NCBI GenBank assembly: GCA_007922195.1
Contig: ML681963.1
Location: 132,687,764-132,751,763 of the forward strand
Length of the DNA: 64,000 nt
Source of the DNA: Podocnemis expansa
Taxonomy: Eukaryota > Chordata > Testudines > Podocnemididae
Reading direction: 5' to 3'
Below are positions 38,950-49,913 of the stretch, in pieces. The stretch's first letter is position 1. The number at the start of each line of letters is the position of its first letter. Below the pieces are notes generated by a model. That model ran no database searches. It was not told where the DNA came from and saw only the letters and a list, made by a program, of their open reading frames with translations. A program made the translations under genes and the position numbers.

Positions 38950-40674
38950 ATTTTTCTACTTCATTGAACCATTCAGGATCCGTGCTGTGAGGTGCAGTCT
39001 ATCCAGTTGAGGGTGTAGTAGCTGACCGTTGTTCTGCGACAGTAGATCCTGCATCTTTGGAAGGATGACAGGTGATTCCACAGACATCTTTGTCAGGTAA
39101 GGAAATCACATTTGTCTTGGCCACGCTGGCACTACTACTATGAATTCTGCTCTGTCCTGTTTCACCTTGAGTAGGGTTTTGTACATCAATGGAATCAGAG
39201 GAAAAATGTAAAGCAGGGAGTGACTCCAACTGATGAGGAATACATCCCCTAATGATTCCCTGCCTCTTCCTGCTCTTGAGCAGAACCACCTGCATTTCTT
39301 GTTCCGGGTCGCAGCAAACAAGCTTATCATTGGAAACCCCCAGTATTGAAAGATCCAGCGGAGTACACCTGCGTGGAGCTTCCACTCGTGGTTCTCTACA
39401 ACCTCTCTGCTTAGTTTGTCATTGGTGATGTACTGGTCACCCAGTAAGTACATAGCTGACAGCTATATTTTGTGGGCAATGCACCTTTTCCAAAGTTTGG
39501 CTGCTTCTGCACAAAGGGACCAGGGACAGGCAACGCCTTGTCAATTGATATAGTACATACATGCCATGTTGTCCGTCTGAATCTTTATTGCATTTCCCAT
39601 ATCTGGGGCAAAAAATATCGGCACACATTTTGAACTGCTTGTAGCTCTAACAAATTTATGTGATACATTCTTTTTTGCGGTGTCCATTTGCCTTGGGCCA
39701 TACATCCTTGTAGATGAGTCCCCCAGTCAATGACTGACACATCCATGGTGAGTAAAGCAGACAGCATCTGCGGTGTGAATGGCACTCCCGCGAGGAGGGT
39801 GGTTACTGGGTCCACCATATGAGGGAGGCCCTGAAGTCTTTCAGTACTAATATCCTATGATTTAGTGAGTGCTTGCCTGGTCTGTATACTGTCGACAACC
39901 ACATCTGCATTGGTCTCATATTGCACCTTGCGTTTTATACCATGTAGTGGTCACCACTATATGAACTCCCAACTGGAAGCATATATGCATTGCAATCGTT
40001 GGGCTTTCCTGAATGGTACATTGCAATTTTTGGATATTGTTGAACCTCTCTTCTGGCAAGTATGCGCTCGCCTTGATATGCGTGCCCCAATGAAATGGAC
40101 ATACTGTGTAGGGCCAAGGCTAGATTTCTTGTAATTTATTAGAAGGCCAAGTGATTGAAGAACCCTCTCTGTCACCTTCACCACTTGTCCTGCCGACTTA
40201 AGAACATGTGCCTTTATAAGGCAATTGTCTAAATAAGGGAATATTGTCACTCCCAGTTTGAGCAAATGTGCCAGCACCTTGGAGAACACTCTTGGTGCCA
40301 TACATAGTCTAAAAGGTAGGACTGCATATTGATAGTACTGTTCCCCAGCATAAATTGGAAGAATTTCCTGTGTGAAAAGCATATAGGGATATGAAAATAA
40401 AAATCCAGAAGGTTCAGGGAAGCCAACCAGTACCCTTGATCAAGCGCAGGAAGAACTGTAGTGAAGGTCACCATTTTGAATTTTTCAGCCCTGATGTATT
40501 TGCTCAACTTTCTCAGATTGAGTATAGGTCACCATACTCCCATCTTCTTCTGGACGAGGAAGTAGTGTGAATAAAATCCTTTTCCCTTGAACCACTTCAG
40601 AACCTCCTTTATAGTGCCAATTGATAAGTTTGTCCACTTCCCCCTGAAGTAATTGTTCATGAGATGGGTCCCTG
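38950..40674 (-). pseudogene. DIRS-BD pol (reverse transcriptase, RNase H)
   Basis: Pieces in order on the minus strand: reverse transcriptase start (FKGKGFYSHYFLVQKK near 40560-40630), GYWLASLNLLDFYFHIPI, AVLPFRLCMAPRVFSKVL, the polymerase box FPYLDNCLIKA near 40210-40240, RNase H with MDVSVIDWGTHL and HINLLELQAV (39585-39818), then the methylase-like region. The box reads YLDN. Frameshifts and stops throughout. The N-terminal part of the gene is cut by the LTR-type element at 40675. Confidence 0.8.
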
Positions 40675-41059
40675 TGTCCCTGCCAGCAGGTTCGAAAATT
40701 TGGGGACCTAGTGGGGCAATTACTGCACCAGTGGGGTACAGGGTAATCTTTATAGAAAACGGGTATGGATGTAAAGTGAGCTGTGGGGTGTGTGTGGTGT
40801 GTGTATGAAGTTTGTCACAGTGTCTCTGCAATGGGGGGTTTGTGGAGTGCTCAACTTTGTGGGGTGCAACAAGTTGAGAGGCAATGGGGGTTTTTAGCTA
40901 ACTTAACTAGCTCACCGTAACTTAAAAGGCATTTCAATACCACATAAGGGGGGGTACCATGCAACTTGGGGTGCCGCGGTGGTGAAGGAAAGTGAAGCAG
41001 GAGGTTTAAGGTAGGCTCAGGGGAAACAGAAGGGGGGTGCGAGAATGGGGGGGGGAAGG

Positions 41060-41151
41060 GGTGGCAGAGGAAACCGGTGGCTGTGTGGGAAGCGGCGGGG
41101 GTGGGAGGAAACCATGGGAGAGCAGCAAAGGCGAGGGGAAGCCGCGGAGAA
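41060..41151. repeat. Minisatellite, left piece (cut by DIRS-C)
   Basis: Units such as GGGAGAGCAGCAAAGGCGAG and GGGAAGCCGCGGAGAA, continuing exactly into the array at 47102 when DIRS-C is taken out. Confidence 0.8.
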
Positions 41152-41428
41152 GTGAGTGTTACTCACCCTTGTGCAGTAGCCAAGGTTCTTCGAGATGCAC
41201 GTCTCCGACATGCTCCACCATAGGTGTCTTCAGCACCGTGCACCAGGGATCAGAGATTCTCACAGCAGTTCCCAGAAGGGAGGGGGCATGTGCGCGACAA
41301 GGAGCACTGAGTCACTTCGCGCCCTTAGGGACTCACGCGCGTTCCCCCCCCCCCCACTCCTCAGTTCCCTCCTTACCGCAGAGCCAAAAAAAAGAGCGGC
41401 TCCGAAGTAGAGGGGAGGAGGGCGAGTA

Positions 41429-41538
41429 GTGGAGCATCTCGGAGACACGCATCTCGAAGAACTTTGGCTACTGCACAAGGGTGAGTAACACTCACTTCTT
41501 CTTTGAGCAGTGTCTCCGACTGCTCCACCATAGGTGTT
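41429..41538. other. DIRS-C internal complementary region
   Basis: Reads GGTGAGTAACACTCAC followed directly by TTCTTCTTTGAGCAGTGTCTC: the complement of the left end joined to the complement of the right end. In the DIRS replication model this region templates closing of the circle. Equivalent regions are near 14480-14560 (A), 37363-37480 (BD), 49800-49915 (E) and 55755-55860 (F). Confidence 0.85.
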
Positions 41539-41554
41539 TACCAAGCTGTTCGGA

Positions 41555-43274
41555 TTAATGGATGGTGGGTACGTCGGACATTAATAGGCGTGGTGAGTTT
41601 AGGACCGCTGTGCCCACTGCCGTGTCATTAATGGCTAATTGTTGAACAGCATAGTGCTTTGCAAATGTGTCCGTTGAAGACCACGTGGATGTCAAGTATA
41701 GGGACATTGTGCAGGAATGCCTTAGAGGTCGCCATGGACCTGGTGGAATGGGCATGAATGGTGGTTGGCGGCTGTCGGTCAGATAAGTGATATGCTGTCC
41801 ATATACAGGATGAAATCCAGTTCGATAGCCTTCATTTGGACACTGCTTCTCCTCTAGAACGCTCAATCAAGGAGAGAAAAGGTCTAGGTGATTTTCTAAA
41901 GTCCCGTGTTCTATCCAAATAGAATGCGACAGCTCGGCGAACATCCAGTGTATGGAGAGCTGCTTGATGAGGAGTGGAATGGGGTTTTGGAAAAAACACC
42001 GGAAGGTGTATTGTCTGATTGAGATGGAACAGTGATGAAATTTTTGGAATGAATTTAGGGTGTGGTCTCAATGACACCTTATCTTTAAAGAATACTGTAA
42101 AGTGCGGATGAGCCATTAGCACGGCTAGTTCACTAACTCGTCTGGCACAAGTGATCGCAACCAGAAATACAACCTTCATAGAGAGGTGCAGAAGGGAACA
42201 TGTGGCTAGGGGTTCAAAAGGTAGTTTAGTTAGTACTTGAAGGACCATGGTCAAGTCCCATTGAGGTACCGGCGGTTGAACATGAGGATAAAGGTTTTGG
42301 AGTCCTGCCATAAATCTTTTCAGTATAGGATGTGCAAAGACTGAGGAGTTGTCAATAGCTGTGTGGAAGCACGATATTGCTGCCAAATGCACCCTGATTG
42401 TGCTAACGGAAATGTTTGTGTTTTTCAGGTAGATGAGGTAGTCCAGTATCGATGCAATGGAAGCCGTAAATGGATCTACAGTGTGGTGCGAACACCAGGT
42501 GGAAAATCTGCGCCACTTTTGAAGGTAAGTATGCCTAGTGGCTGGCTTCCTACTATTTAGAAGAATGAACTTTGCTGTATCTGAACATATTAATTCTACT
42601 TGGTTGAACCATTGAGAAGCCAGGCTGTCAGATGTAACCTGTTGAGACCTTGGTGTAGGATTTTCCCGTTGTCTTGAAAGAGGAGATCCGGTACAATTGG
42701 AAGAGTTATTGGGGTTGCTATTGACATGAGTCGAAGACGGGAATACCACGGTTGTCTTGGCCATGATGGTGCTATTAGCATAACCCTGGCTGCATCCTGG
42801 CGTATTTTTGTTAGGGTTTTGGGAATGAGAGGTATAGGGGGAAACGCATAGTGAAGCAGTCTGTTCCATTTGATGAGAAATGCATCCCCTAAGGATTGCG
42901 GGTCTGCCCCTGCTCTGGAGCAAAAATGAAGACACTTCCTGTTGTGTCTTGTCGCGAATAGGTCGATTGTAGGGAAACCCCACACTTTGAAGATCTGCTG
43001 AAGGATGGAGTCCTTCAGTTCCCACTCGTGATTGTGGTGGAAGTAGCTGCTTAGAGAGTTGGCTATTATGTTGGCTTTGCCCGGTAGATACATCGCCAAA
43101 ATGTGTATGTGATTGGCGATGCACCAACGCCAGAGTTTCATGGCCTCTATGCATAGAGATGGAGTGTGGGTTCCTCCCTGCCTGTTGACGTAGTACATGC
43201 ACATTGTATTGTCTGTCCAGACGTTTATGACTTGTCCCTGTATGAAGGGGAGGAAGTGATGGCAGGCACTGCAT
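41555..43274 (-). pseudogene. DIRS-C tyrosine recombinase
   Basis: Recombinase that would integrate the circular DNA. Open from an ATG at 43274 to a TGA at 41832-41834 (480 codons); the first half overlaps pol in another frame. Recognisable: ILLNSRKPATRHTYLQKW, the first catalytic Arg in CARRVSEL, and FLSLIERSRGEAVSK. The His-x-x-Arg box (HSTR) lies in the same frame after the TGA, which replaces an Arg codon of the other copies. The catalytic Tyr (KHYAVQQ) is one frameshift further on, near 41650. Two lesions, so inactive. Confidence 0.85.
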
Positions 43275-44644
43275 ACTGCTTGAAGCTTGAGGAGATTTAT
43301 GTGAAGGTGTGCTTCATTCATCGACCATCTGCCCTGAGCTGTTTTGTGCTGCAGGCAGGCACCCCAGCCGATCTTTGATGCATCCGTGGTATAATGACGG
43401 GGCTCGTGGTATGAAGGGAACGCCCTGCAACAGATTGTTGGGGGAAGTCCACCAGTTTAAAGAATCCCTTATTGTTTTTGGAACAGAGAGAAGGTGTTAA
43501 GAGGCCCATCTCCTGAACTTGAAGGTCCTGAGAAACCATAGCTGGAATAGTCTCAAATACAGTCTGGCATTGCGAACCAGGTAAGTAGAGGCAGCCATAT
43601 GGCCTAGTAGTTTCATGCATGTGTGCTCCGTCACACGGGGAGAAATTTGTACTGATTGAGCTAGGTGCTTCACGGCGTGAAATCTTTCCTGTGGAAGAAA
43701 GGCTGTAACGGAAGGAGTGTGAATCCTTGCCCCTATAAAGAGAATGTCTTGCGAGGGGGTTAGTGAGGATTTTTCATAGTTTATGGTAAGGCCAAGTCAG
43801 TGGAACAGGATCAGTGTGGTTTGCGGGTGATGTTGAGCCTGTTCAGGAGATTAAGCCTTGATAAGGAGGTCATCCAGGTAAGGAAAAATTATGATTCCTT
43901 CTTCTTTCCTGAGGTAGGCTATGACTACGGACATAATTTTGGAGAAGACGCATGGTGCTGTGCAAAGACCGAAGGGGAGCACCATGTATTGATAATGATT
44001 GTCCAGGTGAGTGAATCTCAAAAATTTCCTGTGGGTTGGATCTATTGCCACATGGAAATAAGCGTCAAGTCGAGGGATACGAGCCGATCACTGCGATCTA
44101 GTGCTGGAAGAATAATTGGAAGCGTGACCATTTTGAATTTTTGGGTTCGGATAAAAACGTTGAGAGCCCTGAGGTCCAGTATGGGTCTCCATCCCCCTGT
44201 CTTTTTGGTGGTAAGAAAATATCGGGAATAGAAACCGCTGCCCCTGTATTGGCTGGGGACATACTCTATTGCCCCAAGAGAGAGAAGGTTGTCTATCTCC
44301 TGTGAAAGGAGTTGTACGTGAAGGGGGTCCCTGAAAAGGGACGGGAAAGGGGAATGGGAAGTAGGCTTCGCACGAAATAGGATGGTGTATCCATTGGTAA
44401 TAATGTCGATGACCCATTTGTCTGTTGTAATAGCCTTCCAATTGGGGAGGAAGGGCAGAAGCCTGCACTTGAAGCAGGGGGTACGAGGATAAATTGCTTC
44501 CTGTAATGTTACGGAGCGGCTGACCGATCCCTCGACTGAGAAGTCAAAACTGTTGTTTAGGGTTCGAGTGCTGATTTGCGGATGATGCTCGATTCGGTTG
44601 CCTACGTCTAGTTTGATTTCTTGGTCTGGAACGAGGATTATCAT
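42596..44644 (-). pseudogene. DIRS-C pol (reverse transcriptase, RNase H, Dam-like region)
   Basis: Reverse transcriptase begins in the +1 frame over the gag terminator (44544) and reads WKAITTDKWVIDIITNGYTI, FRDPLHVQLLSQEIDNLL, MVLPFGLCTAPCVFSKIM and the box FPYLDDLLIKA (44051-43851), with the canonical YLDD. After a shifted stretch it resumes in RNase H (HINLLKLQAVCSACHHFLPF, then WTDNTMCMYYVNRQGG). It continues into the region with DLFATRHNRKC and YAFPPIPLIPKTL that DIRS elements carry after RNase H and that has been compared with Dam-type adenine methylases. It ends HLTAWLLNGSTK. Confidence 0.85.
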
Positions 44645-46722
44645 ATCTCTTGTTTTGGGAGTAGGATGAGAACCTGTTAGTATAGGGATGATATCTGTTG
44701 GTCCTCCTTGATGGGCCAGGGGTGTAAATGCCCAGAGTACGGAGGGTGGCTCTAGAATCCTTCAGAGTATGCATAATGTCGTTTGTTCTTTCTCCAAACA
44801 GCTTCTTTTTGTCAAATGGAAGGTCCTCTATGGTGTTCTGCAACTGCTTGGGAAGAGCAGCAGCGTGCAGCCCGGAAGATCTGCACATTACGACTGCAGA
44901 GGCCATAACCCTTGCAGCTGTGTCAGCTATGTCAAGTGCTGCTTGAAGAGATGTTCTAGCTGATAATTGACCTTCTTTGATTAGTGAATTGAATTGTTCT
45001 ATTTTGTCCTGGGGGATATGGTCAATAAAATCTGCAAACTTTGAATAGTTGTCATGGTCATAATTAGAAAGAACTGCCAAATAATTAGTTCTTCTCAGTA
45101 TCAAAGAGGCAGAAGTGTAGACTTTCCTGCCTAATAGATCGAGTTTTTTATCCTCCTTATCAGTAGGGGTTGATTTGGTAGTCGCCTGCTTTGCTCTTTG
45201 AGACGCTGCTTCTATCACCAAGGAATTTGGCTGGGGGTGGGTAAAGAGGAATTCGTTGTCTTTTGGGGCAATGAAATATTTCTTGTCAATCTTTTTAACA
45301 GTGAGAGTTGTTGATGCTGGTGTTTGCCAGATAGCATCAGCAGGCTCCATAATACCTGCATCCATTGGGAGGGCGACTTTCGTTGAGACCGACGATTGCA
45401 GGATTCTATAGAGTTTGTGTAGAGTGGTTGATGTATCCTGCAGTGAAATGTCCATTGCATCAGTGACTCTCTTAAATAGGTCATGGAATTGCTTATTATC
45501 GTCTGACTTGGTAAGTTTAGTAGTGTGGTCAGCCAATAGTTTAGTAGTGTGGTCAGCCAATGTTTCATTTAAGACTTGCCCAGAGGAGAATGAGAACGTT
45601 GGCCGAGTTGTGGAGCTGCCTGCTGAAGAATAGTTGGAAATTGTTGCACGGGGGGAGCTGGCTGTATAGGGGTGTAGTAAGGCCAGGGTCCCCAAGGCAT
45701 CCACTGCATAGCCATTGGGGCATTATTGGAGTATGGAGGAGGTGTCCAGGTAAAACCAGGGTACTGAAGTTGCTGAGGTGGTATAGAAGATTCAGGAGGC
45801 ACAGGTGGCTGTTGAGCTATTGGCTGGGGAGTATCAGAGCAGATGCTTCGTGAAGACGACAATGATATAGATGTCATCAGATCCTGTGAGGAATCCATCT
45901 CGAACAGAGGTGAAATTGGAGAGGAATTGGGAGTTTGGCTATAGTAGTGGGTCTTTTGCTTGTGTTTCCAAATAGTTTCTGAGGATGGAACTCCCTCTAG
46001 TGTCATAGGTGGGCGTTGCAGGGTTTGAGACGGAGTCAAGTGCTGCACCTGAGGGAAAGTGACCGAAGCAGAGAAAAATGCTGAGGCAGCATGATCCAAC
46101 GGCACTGAAGGCTGAGGGGGGGGGCAGAACCGAGGTCTGTGCCGACTGGCACAAGGCAGGTATTGGTGCAGAAGCGGTTGCCTGCACTGAGAACGGCACC
46201 GAAGGGAGGAGGGGGGTCAGAGCCCCTGCTGTTGCCGGTGCCGTTCCAGCTGCTTGCTGAGGCATCACGGCTGTCATTAAAGCAGGCAGTGCTGAAGGCT
46301 GAGCAACCACTGCAGTCTCTCGCCCCTGTTCTTTAGATGAACTAGGGGAGTGGTTTCCCTTAACAGGGGTAGAATTGCCCGGGGTACTTGGAGGCTCAAG
46401 GGCAGTATCAACTCTGTGACTGCTTTTAGGTTATTTTTGCAGTCAGAGAGGAAGGCTCTGAGGAGTGCCGCTTTTGCGGCTTGTCTGAAGCAGCTGGGGA
46501 GCGAGCGGGCTCTGAAGCTGGTTTAAGAGAGCCTTCCATAAGAAGCAATTTCAGCTTCATTTGTCTGTCTTTCCTCGCTCTAGAGGTGAGATTTTTACAG
46601 TGAGGATACTTGTGAGATAACTGTCCCTCACCGAGGCATCTGATGCGTTGATTGTGGCCATCAGACGCTGGTATTGCCTCTCTGCAGGAGGCGCAGTGTT
46701 TGAAGCCCGGCGGTGTTGGCAT
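44544..46722 (-). pseudogene. DIRS-C gag
   Basis: Starts at 46722 with MPTPPGFKHCASCREAIPAS and the cysteine cluster (CxxC, later IRCLGEGQLSHKYPHC). A Pro/Gln/Ser-rich middle follows (QQPPVPPESSIPPQQLQYPG near 45770-45830). The conserved core is open at 45704-44544, with MDAGIMEPADAIWQTPAST, KKIDKKYFIAPKDNEFLFTH and NYDHDNYSKFADFIDHIPQD, and a basic Arg/Asn-rich tail ending NPKQQF at TGA 44544-44546. Two frame changes near 45600-46400 break it. A 24-bp exact tandem duplication (45514-45561) repeats LADHTTKL. Confidence 0.8.
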
Positions 46723-47101
46723 GAGGAGTTTAGTTTCGCTTTGCTAGGTTTTCTTTTCCTTTGGTTTTTTTTTTTTAAGTTTCCTTTTCTTTTAACTGTT
46801 TCCTATCCTTTCTGTATTTGGTTGTAGATTATGTTGTTGTTGTTGTTGTTTCTGCACTGGTTTCAGTTTAAGCGGAGCTGTGAGAAAAACCGTCCTGAGC
46901 CAACGGCAGAAAGGAGGGAACTCTGGAGCGGGGGAGGGGGGGGCACGCGCGTGAGTCCCTAAGGGCCCGAAGTGACTCAGTGCTCCTCGTCGCGCACGTG
47001 CCCCCTCCCTTCTGGGCACTGCTGTGAGAATCTCCGATCCCTGGTGCACGGTGCCGAAGACACCTATTGGGGAGCAGTCAGAGACACTGCTCAAAGAAGA
47101 A

Positions 47102-47740
47102 GCAGCGGAGGTGTGGGGAAGCCGCAGGAGAGTGGCAAAGGTGAGGAGAAGCCGCGGAGAAGCAGCGGAGTGAGAGGAGGGCGAGGGGAAGCCACAGGAG
47201 AAGCGACGGAGGCAAGGGGAAGCCGCGGAGAGCGGCAAAGGTGAGGGGAAGCCGCGGGAGAGTGGCAAAGGCAAGGGGAAGCCGCGGAGAAGCAGTGGGG
47301 TGAAAAAGGGTGAGGGGAAGCCGCGGGAGAAGCTGTGGAGGCGAGGGGAAGACGCGGAGAGTGGCAAAGGCGAGGGGAAGCCGTGGAGAAGCAGCAGGGT
47401 GAAAGGAGGGCGAGGGAAAGCTGTCGGAGAAGCAGCGGAGGTGAGGGGAAGCCGCGGGAGAGTGGCAAAGGCGAAGAGAAGCCGCGGAGAAGCAGCAGGG
47501 TGAAAGGAGGGCAAGGGGAAGCCACGGGAGAAGTGGCGGAGGTGAGGGGAAGCCGCGGAGAGCGGCAAAGGTGAAGGGAAGCCATGGGAGAGTGGCAAAG
47601 GTGAGGGGAAGCTGCGGAGAAGCAGTGGGGTGAAAGGAGGGCAAGGGGAAGCCGCAGGAGAAGCGGCGGAGGCGAGAGGAAGCTGCAGAGAGCGGCAAAG
47701 GCGAGGGAAGGTGAGAGGAGGCAAGGAAAGTTCAAGGGAA
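47102..47740. repeat. GC-rich minisatellite with higher-order structure
   Basis: Tandem units of about 29-39 bp built on GAGGGGAAGCCGCGG, in types ending AGAGTGGCAAAGG, AGAAGCGGCGGAGG and AGAAGCAGTGGGGTGAAAGG. The third type recurs about every 100-135 bp, so units are organised in sets of three to four. The array has no stops in several frames, which creates long false ORFs on both strands. Confidence 0.9.
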
Positions 47741-48611
47741 CAATTTATTTAGCGCAAGGGAAACACAGAGGCAAAAAATAAAAGTGACTTGGCAAAACAA
47801 CTCTACGGGTAACTGCTAAATGATACAATGTTATACACTATCTTAAGACTTCTAAGGTTTACAAATTACACTAAACAATGTTGCAACTTGCAAGGGTACT
47901 TCTAAAACAACTAGAGAAGAGAGATACAACAATCAATATAAGGCAGTGACAAACAATTGAGGACCCGGGAACTTTTTAAACAGTGAAAAAAGAGAGGCAG
48001 TAATCTAAAACAAGTAAGGAAGGCAAAAACAAACAAGCCTGCTCTTAGGAGCGTGGGCTTAGTGGAGCTGAAAGAGAACAGTGGCAAAGTAGCAGCACAA
48101 GATGAGGTAACTTTATTAAGGAAAACTGCAGGGGCAGGCTCTGACCAATCCCACCAGCAGCTTTACAGGCAGGAGAAAGAGAGACTCGTTACTCGGCCGG
48201 CAGTTCAAACGTGGTACGCTCGGGGAAGAACTCGTGAGTGGAGGAGGTCAGCATCTGGGTGATCAGGCCAGGCAGGATGTCAGGAACCATCCTGCCTGAG
48301 CACCCCAAACTCTAAGCTTTTAAACTGTTTGTTTCCCGCCAGTGGCTGTGATTGGCCACAGTTACAGGTGAGGGGGAAACTCAGGTCAGCATGACTCATG
48401 CCTTCACCATTTCAAAGATCTTGTAATTAAGCAGTGCCCACCTACGCCCAGCCCTGAAAAGATCAATGGGGTGTCAATGGCCATCTAGTTTAGCTTAAGG
48501 GGGCCATCTAGTTCAGTTGAAGGGGCCATCTGCTCCCCTTAACATATTTCACATACTTAACTGATGGCCCTGGAGGGGCAGCCATCAAATTAATTTAATG
48601 GGCAACGGACA
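47741..48611. other. Right part of the LTR-type element
   Basis: No coding domain. It contains a plus-strand AATAAA near 47780, a segment near 48060-48320 without repeats, and two near-copies of GGCCATCTAGTTTAGCTTAAG / GGCCATCTAGTTCAGTTGAAG (48482-48527). It ends at GGCAACGGACA. Confidence 0.5.
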
Positions 48612-49540
48612 CCCTGAAAAGGGATGGGGAAGGGGAATGGAAAAGGGGGTTTGATGTAAATGGGATCAAATATCCACAGCTGATAATTTCTAAGGCTCAT
48701 TTGTCCAATGTAATAGTCCTCCATGTCTGGAGAAATGGATGTAACCCATTGCTGAACATAGGCATGCTTTCCTGTCACTTGTTGGGGTGGCCTTGCACAC
48801 CCTCAATTAATGCTTCAGAACTGTTGCTTCACAGGTGCCTTTTGGGAGTTGGAAGATTGTTGATTCAGCTATCTCTGCTGTTGTTATTGGGGTCTTGATC
48901 TATTTCTAGTTGTGTCATACTGTCTATTATTATTGATTTGTGAATATCTAGGGTTATACGGCTGGTATCTAAGATTTCTTCTTCTCTTTGCAGGTGGATA
49001 GATCCTTAGCGTATGCAGTTGAGCTCAACAATCCTTCAGTGGGTACATGGTCTCATGCATGTTTTCTGCAAAAAAATTCATCTTGTCAAAGGGCATGTCT
49101 TCCATTGCGGCCTGAAATTGTTTTGGGAGATCTGCCAAGTGAAGTCACGATGCTCTTCTCGTGACTACAGCAGTAGAAGTGGTCCTAGCAGCTGTATCCA
49201 GTGCTGCCTGTAATGCTGTCCTGGCCACTAAATAGCCATCCTTAATTCATGCTGAGAATTGTTGTCTTTTCTCCTCCAGTATATCATCAATAAATTCCGC
49301 TATCTTTGAATAATTGTTGTGGTCATAATTTGACAACATTGTTGCATAGTTACTTACCCGTAGCTGGAGTGCGGTTGAGGTATATACCTTCTTGCCCAGT
49401 GAGTCCATCTTCTTGTTCTTTGTACTGCAGGGAGTGGATCTGAACTGGTTCTGTTTTGTCCTTTGATAGGCATCCTCTATCACGAGAAAACTGTATAGTG
49501 GGTGGGTAAACAGGAAATCACTGTTCTTTAAGGACACAAA
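48612..49540 (-). pseudogene. DIRS-BD gag core and pol start
   Basis: The minus strand carries the core of gag: SLKNSDFLFTHPLYSFLVIE, KKVYTSTALQLRVSNYATML and NYDHNNYSKIAEFIDDILEE. The tail ends CAG-TTC-TGA (TGA at 48814-48816), after which the +1 frame reads EALIEGVQG and leads into the pol start (ISPDMEDYYIGQMSL, then IKPPFPFPFPIPFQG), which is cut at 48612. The right side is cut by DIRS-E at 49541. Confidence 0.78.
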
Positions 49541-49913
49541 GTGAGGGTTACTCACCCTTGTGCAGTAGCCAAGGTTCTTCGAGATGTGTGTCCCTATCCT
49601 GCGTGGCCAGCCTCGCTCCTTCAGATTGGAGAATTCTTAGCAGCCTCCACAGGGGCGACCTGTGTTCACCAGCAGGGCTTGCTACCTCGCGCTCTCAGTG
49701 ACGTGCACAGTCGCCCCCCCTTCCCTCAGTTCCCTCTCTACCATGAAGGGAGCTCCATTTATCATTTTTTTGCTGCTTCGAAGTAGAGGGGAGGAGGGCG
49801 GGTAGTGGAGCAGGATAGGGACACACATCTCGAAGAACCTTGGCTACTGCACAAGGGTGAGTATCCCTCACTTCTTCTTCAAGTAGTGTCCCTGTCTGGT
49901 CCACTCTAGGTGA

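Larger units (their letters stand above)
41152..47101 (-). mobile_element. DIRS-type retrotransposon, copy C (full length)
   Basis: A 5950-bp DIRS element with all structural parts. The left end starts GTGAGTGTTACTCACCC and the right end finishes ACACTGCTCAAAGAAGAA. The outer regions are long inverted repeats (about 41200-41380 versus 46880-47075). The internal complementary region at about 41429-41538 is the reverse complement of right end joined to left end. Removing the element restores the minisatellite word CCGCGGAGAAGCAGCGGAG with no duplication and no loss, as expected for tyrosine-recombinase insertion. Confidence 0.92.
40675..48611. mobile_element. LTR-type element (TG...CA, CCCTG duplication) carrying a minisatellite
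   Basis: The insertion that splits DIRS-BD starts TGTCCCTGCC and ends GGGCAACGGACA, so it has TG...CA ends in a short inverted repeat and a 5-bp duplication CCCTG at 40670-40674 and 48612-48616. That is the signature of an LTR element integrated by an integrase. Without the DIRS-C insertion it is about 2.0 kb: 481 bases on the left, a minisatellite, and 870 AT-richer bases on the right (about 47741-48611). No coding domain was found, so it may be a solo LTR or a non-autonomous element. Orientation unknown. Confidence 0.6.

Noticed and set aside
46792..47735. Long minus-strand ORFs of 206-310 codons rich in Leu, Pro, Ser and Phe
   Set aside because: They run through the GC-rich minisatellite; the open frame is a by-product of the repeat unit and occurs in three frames.
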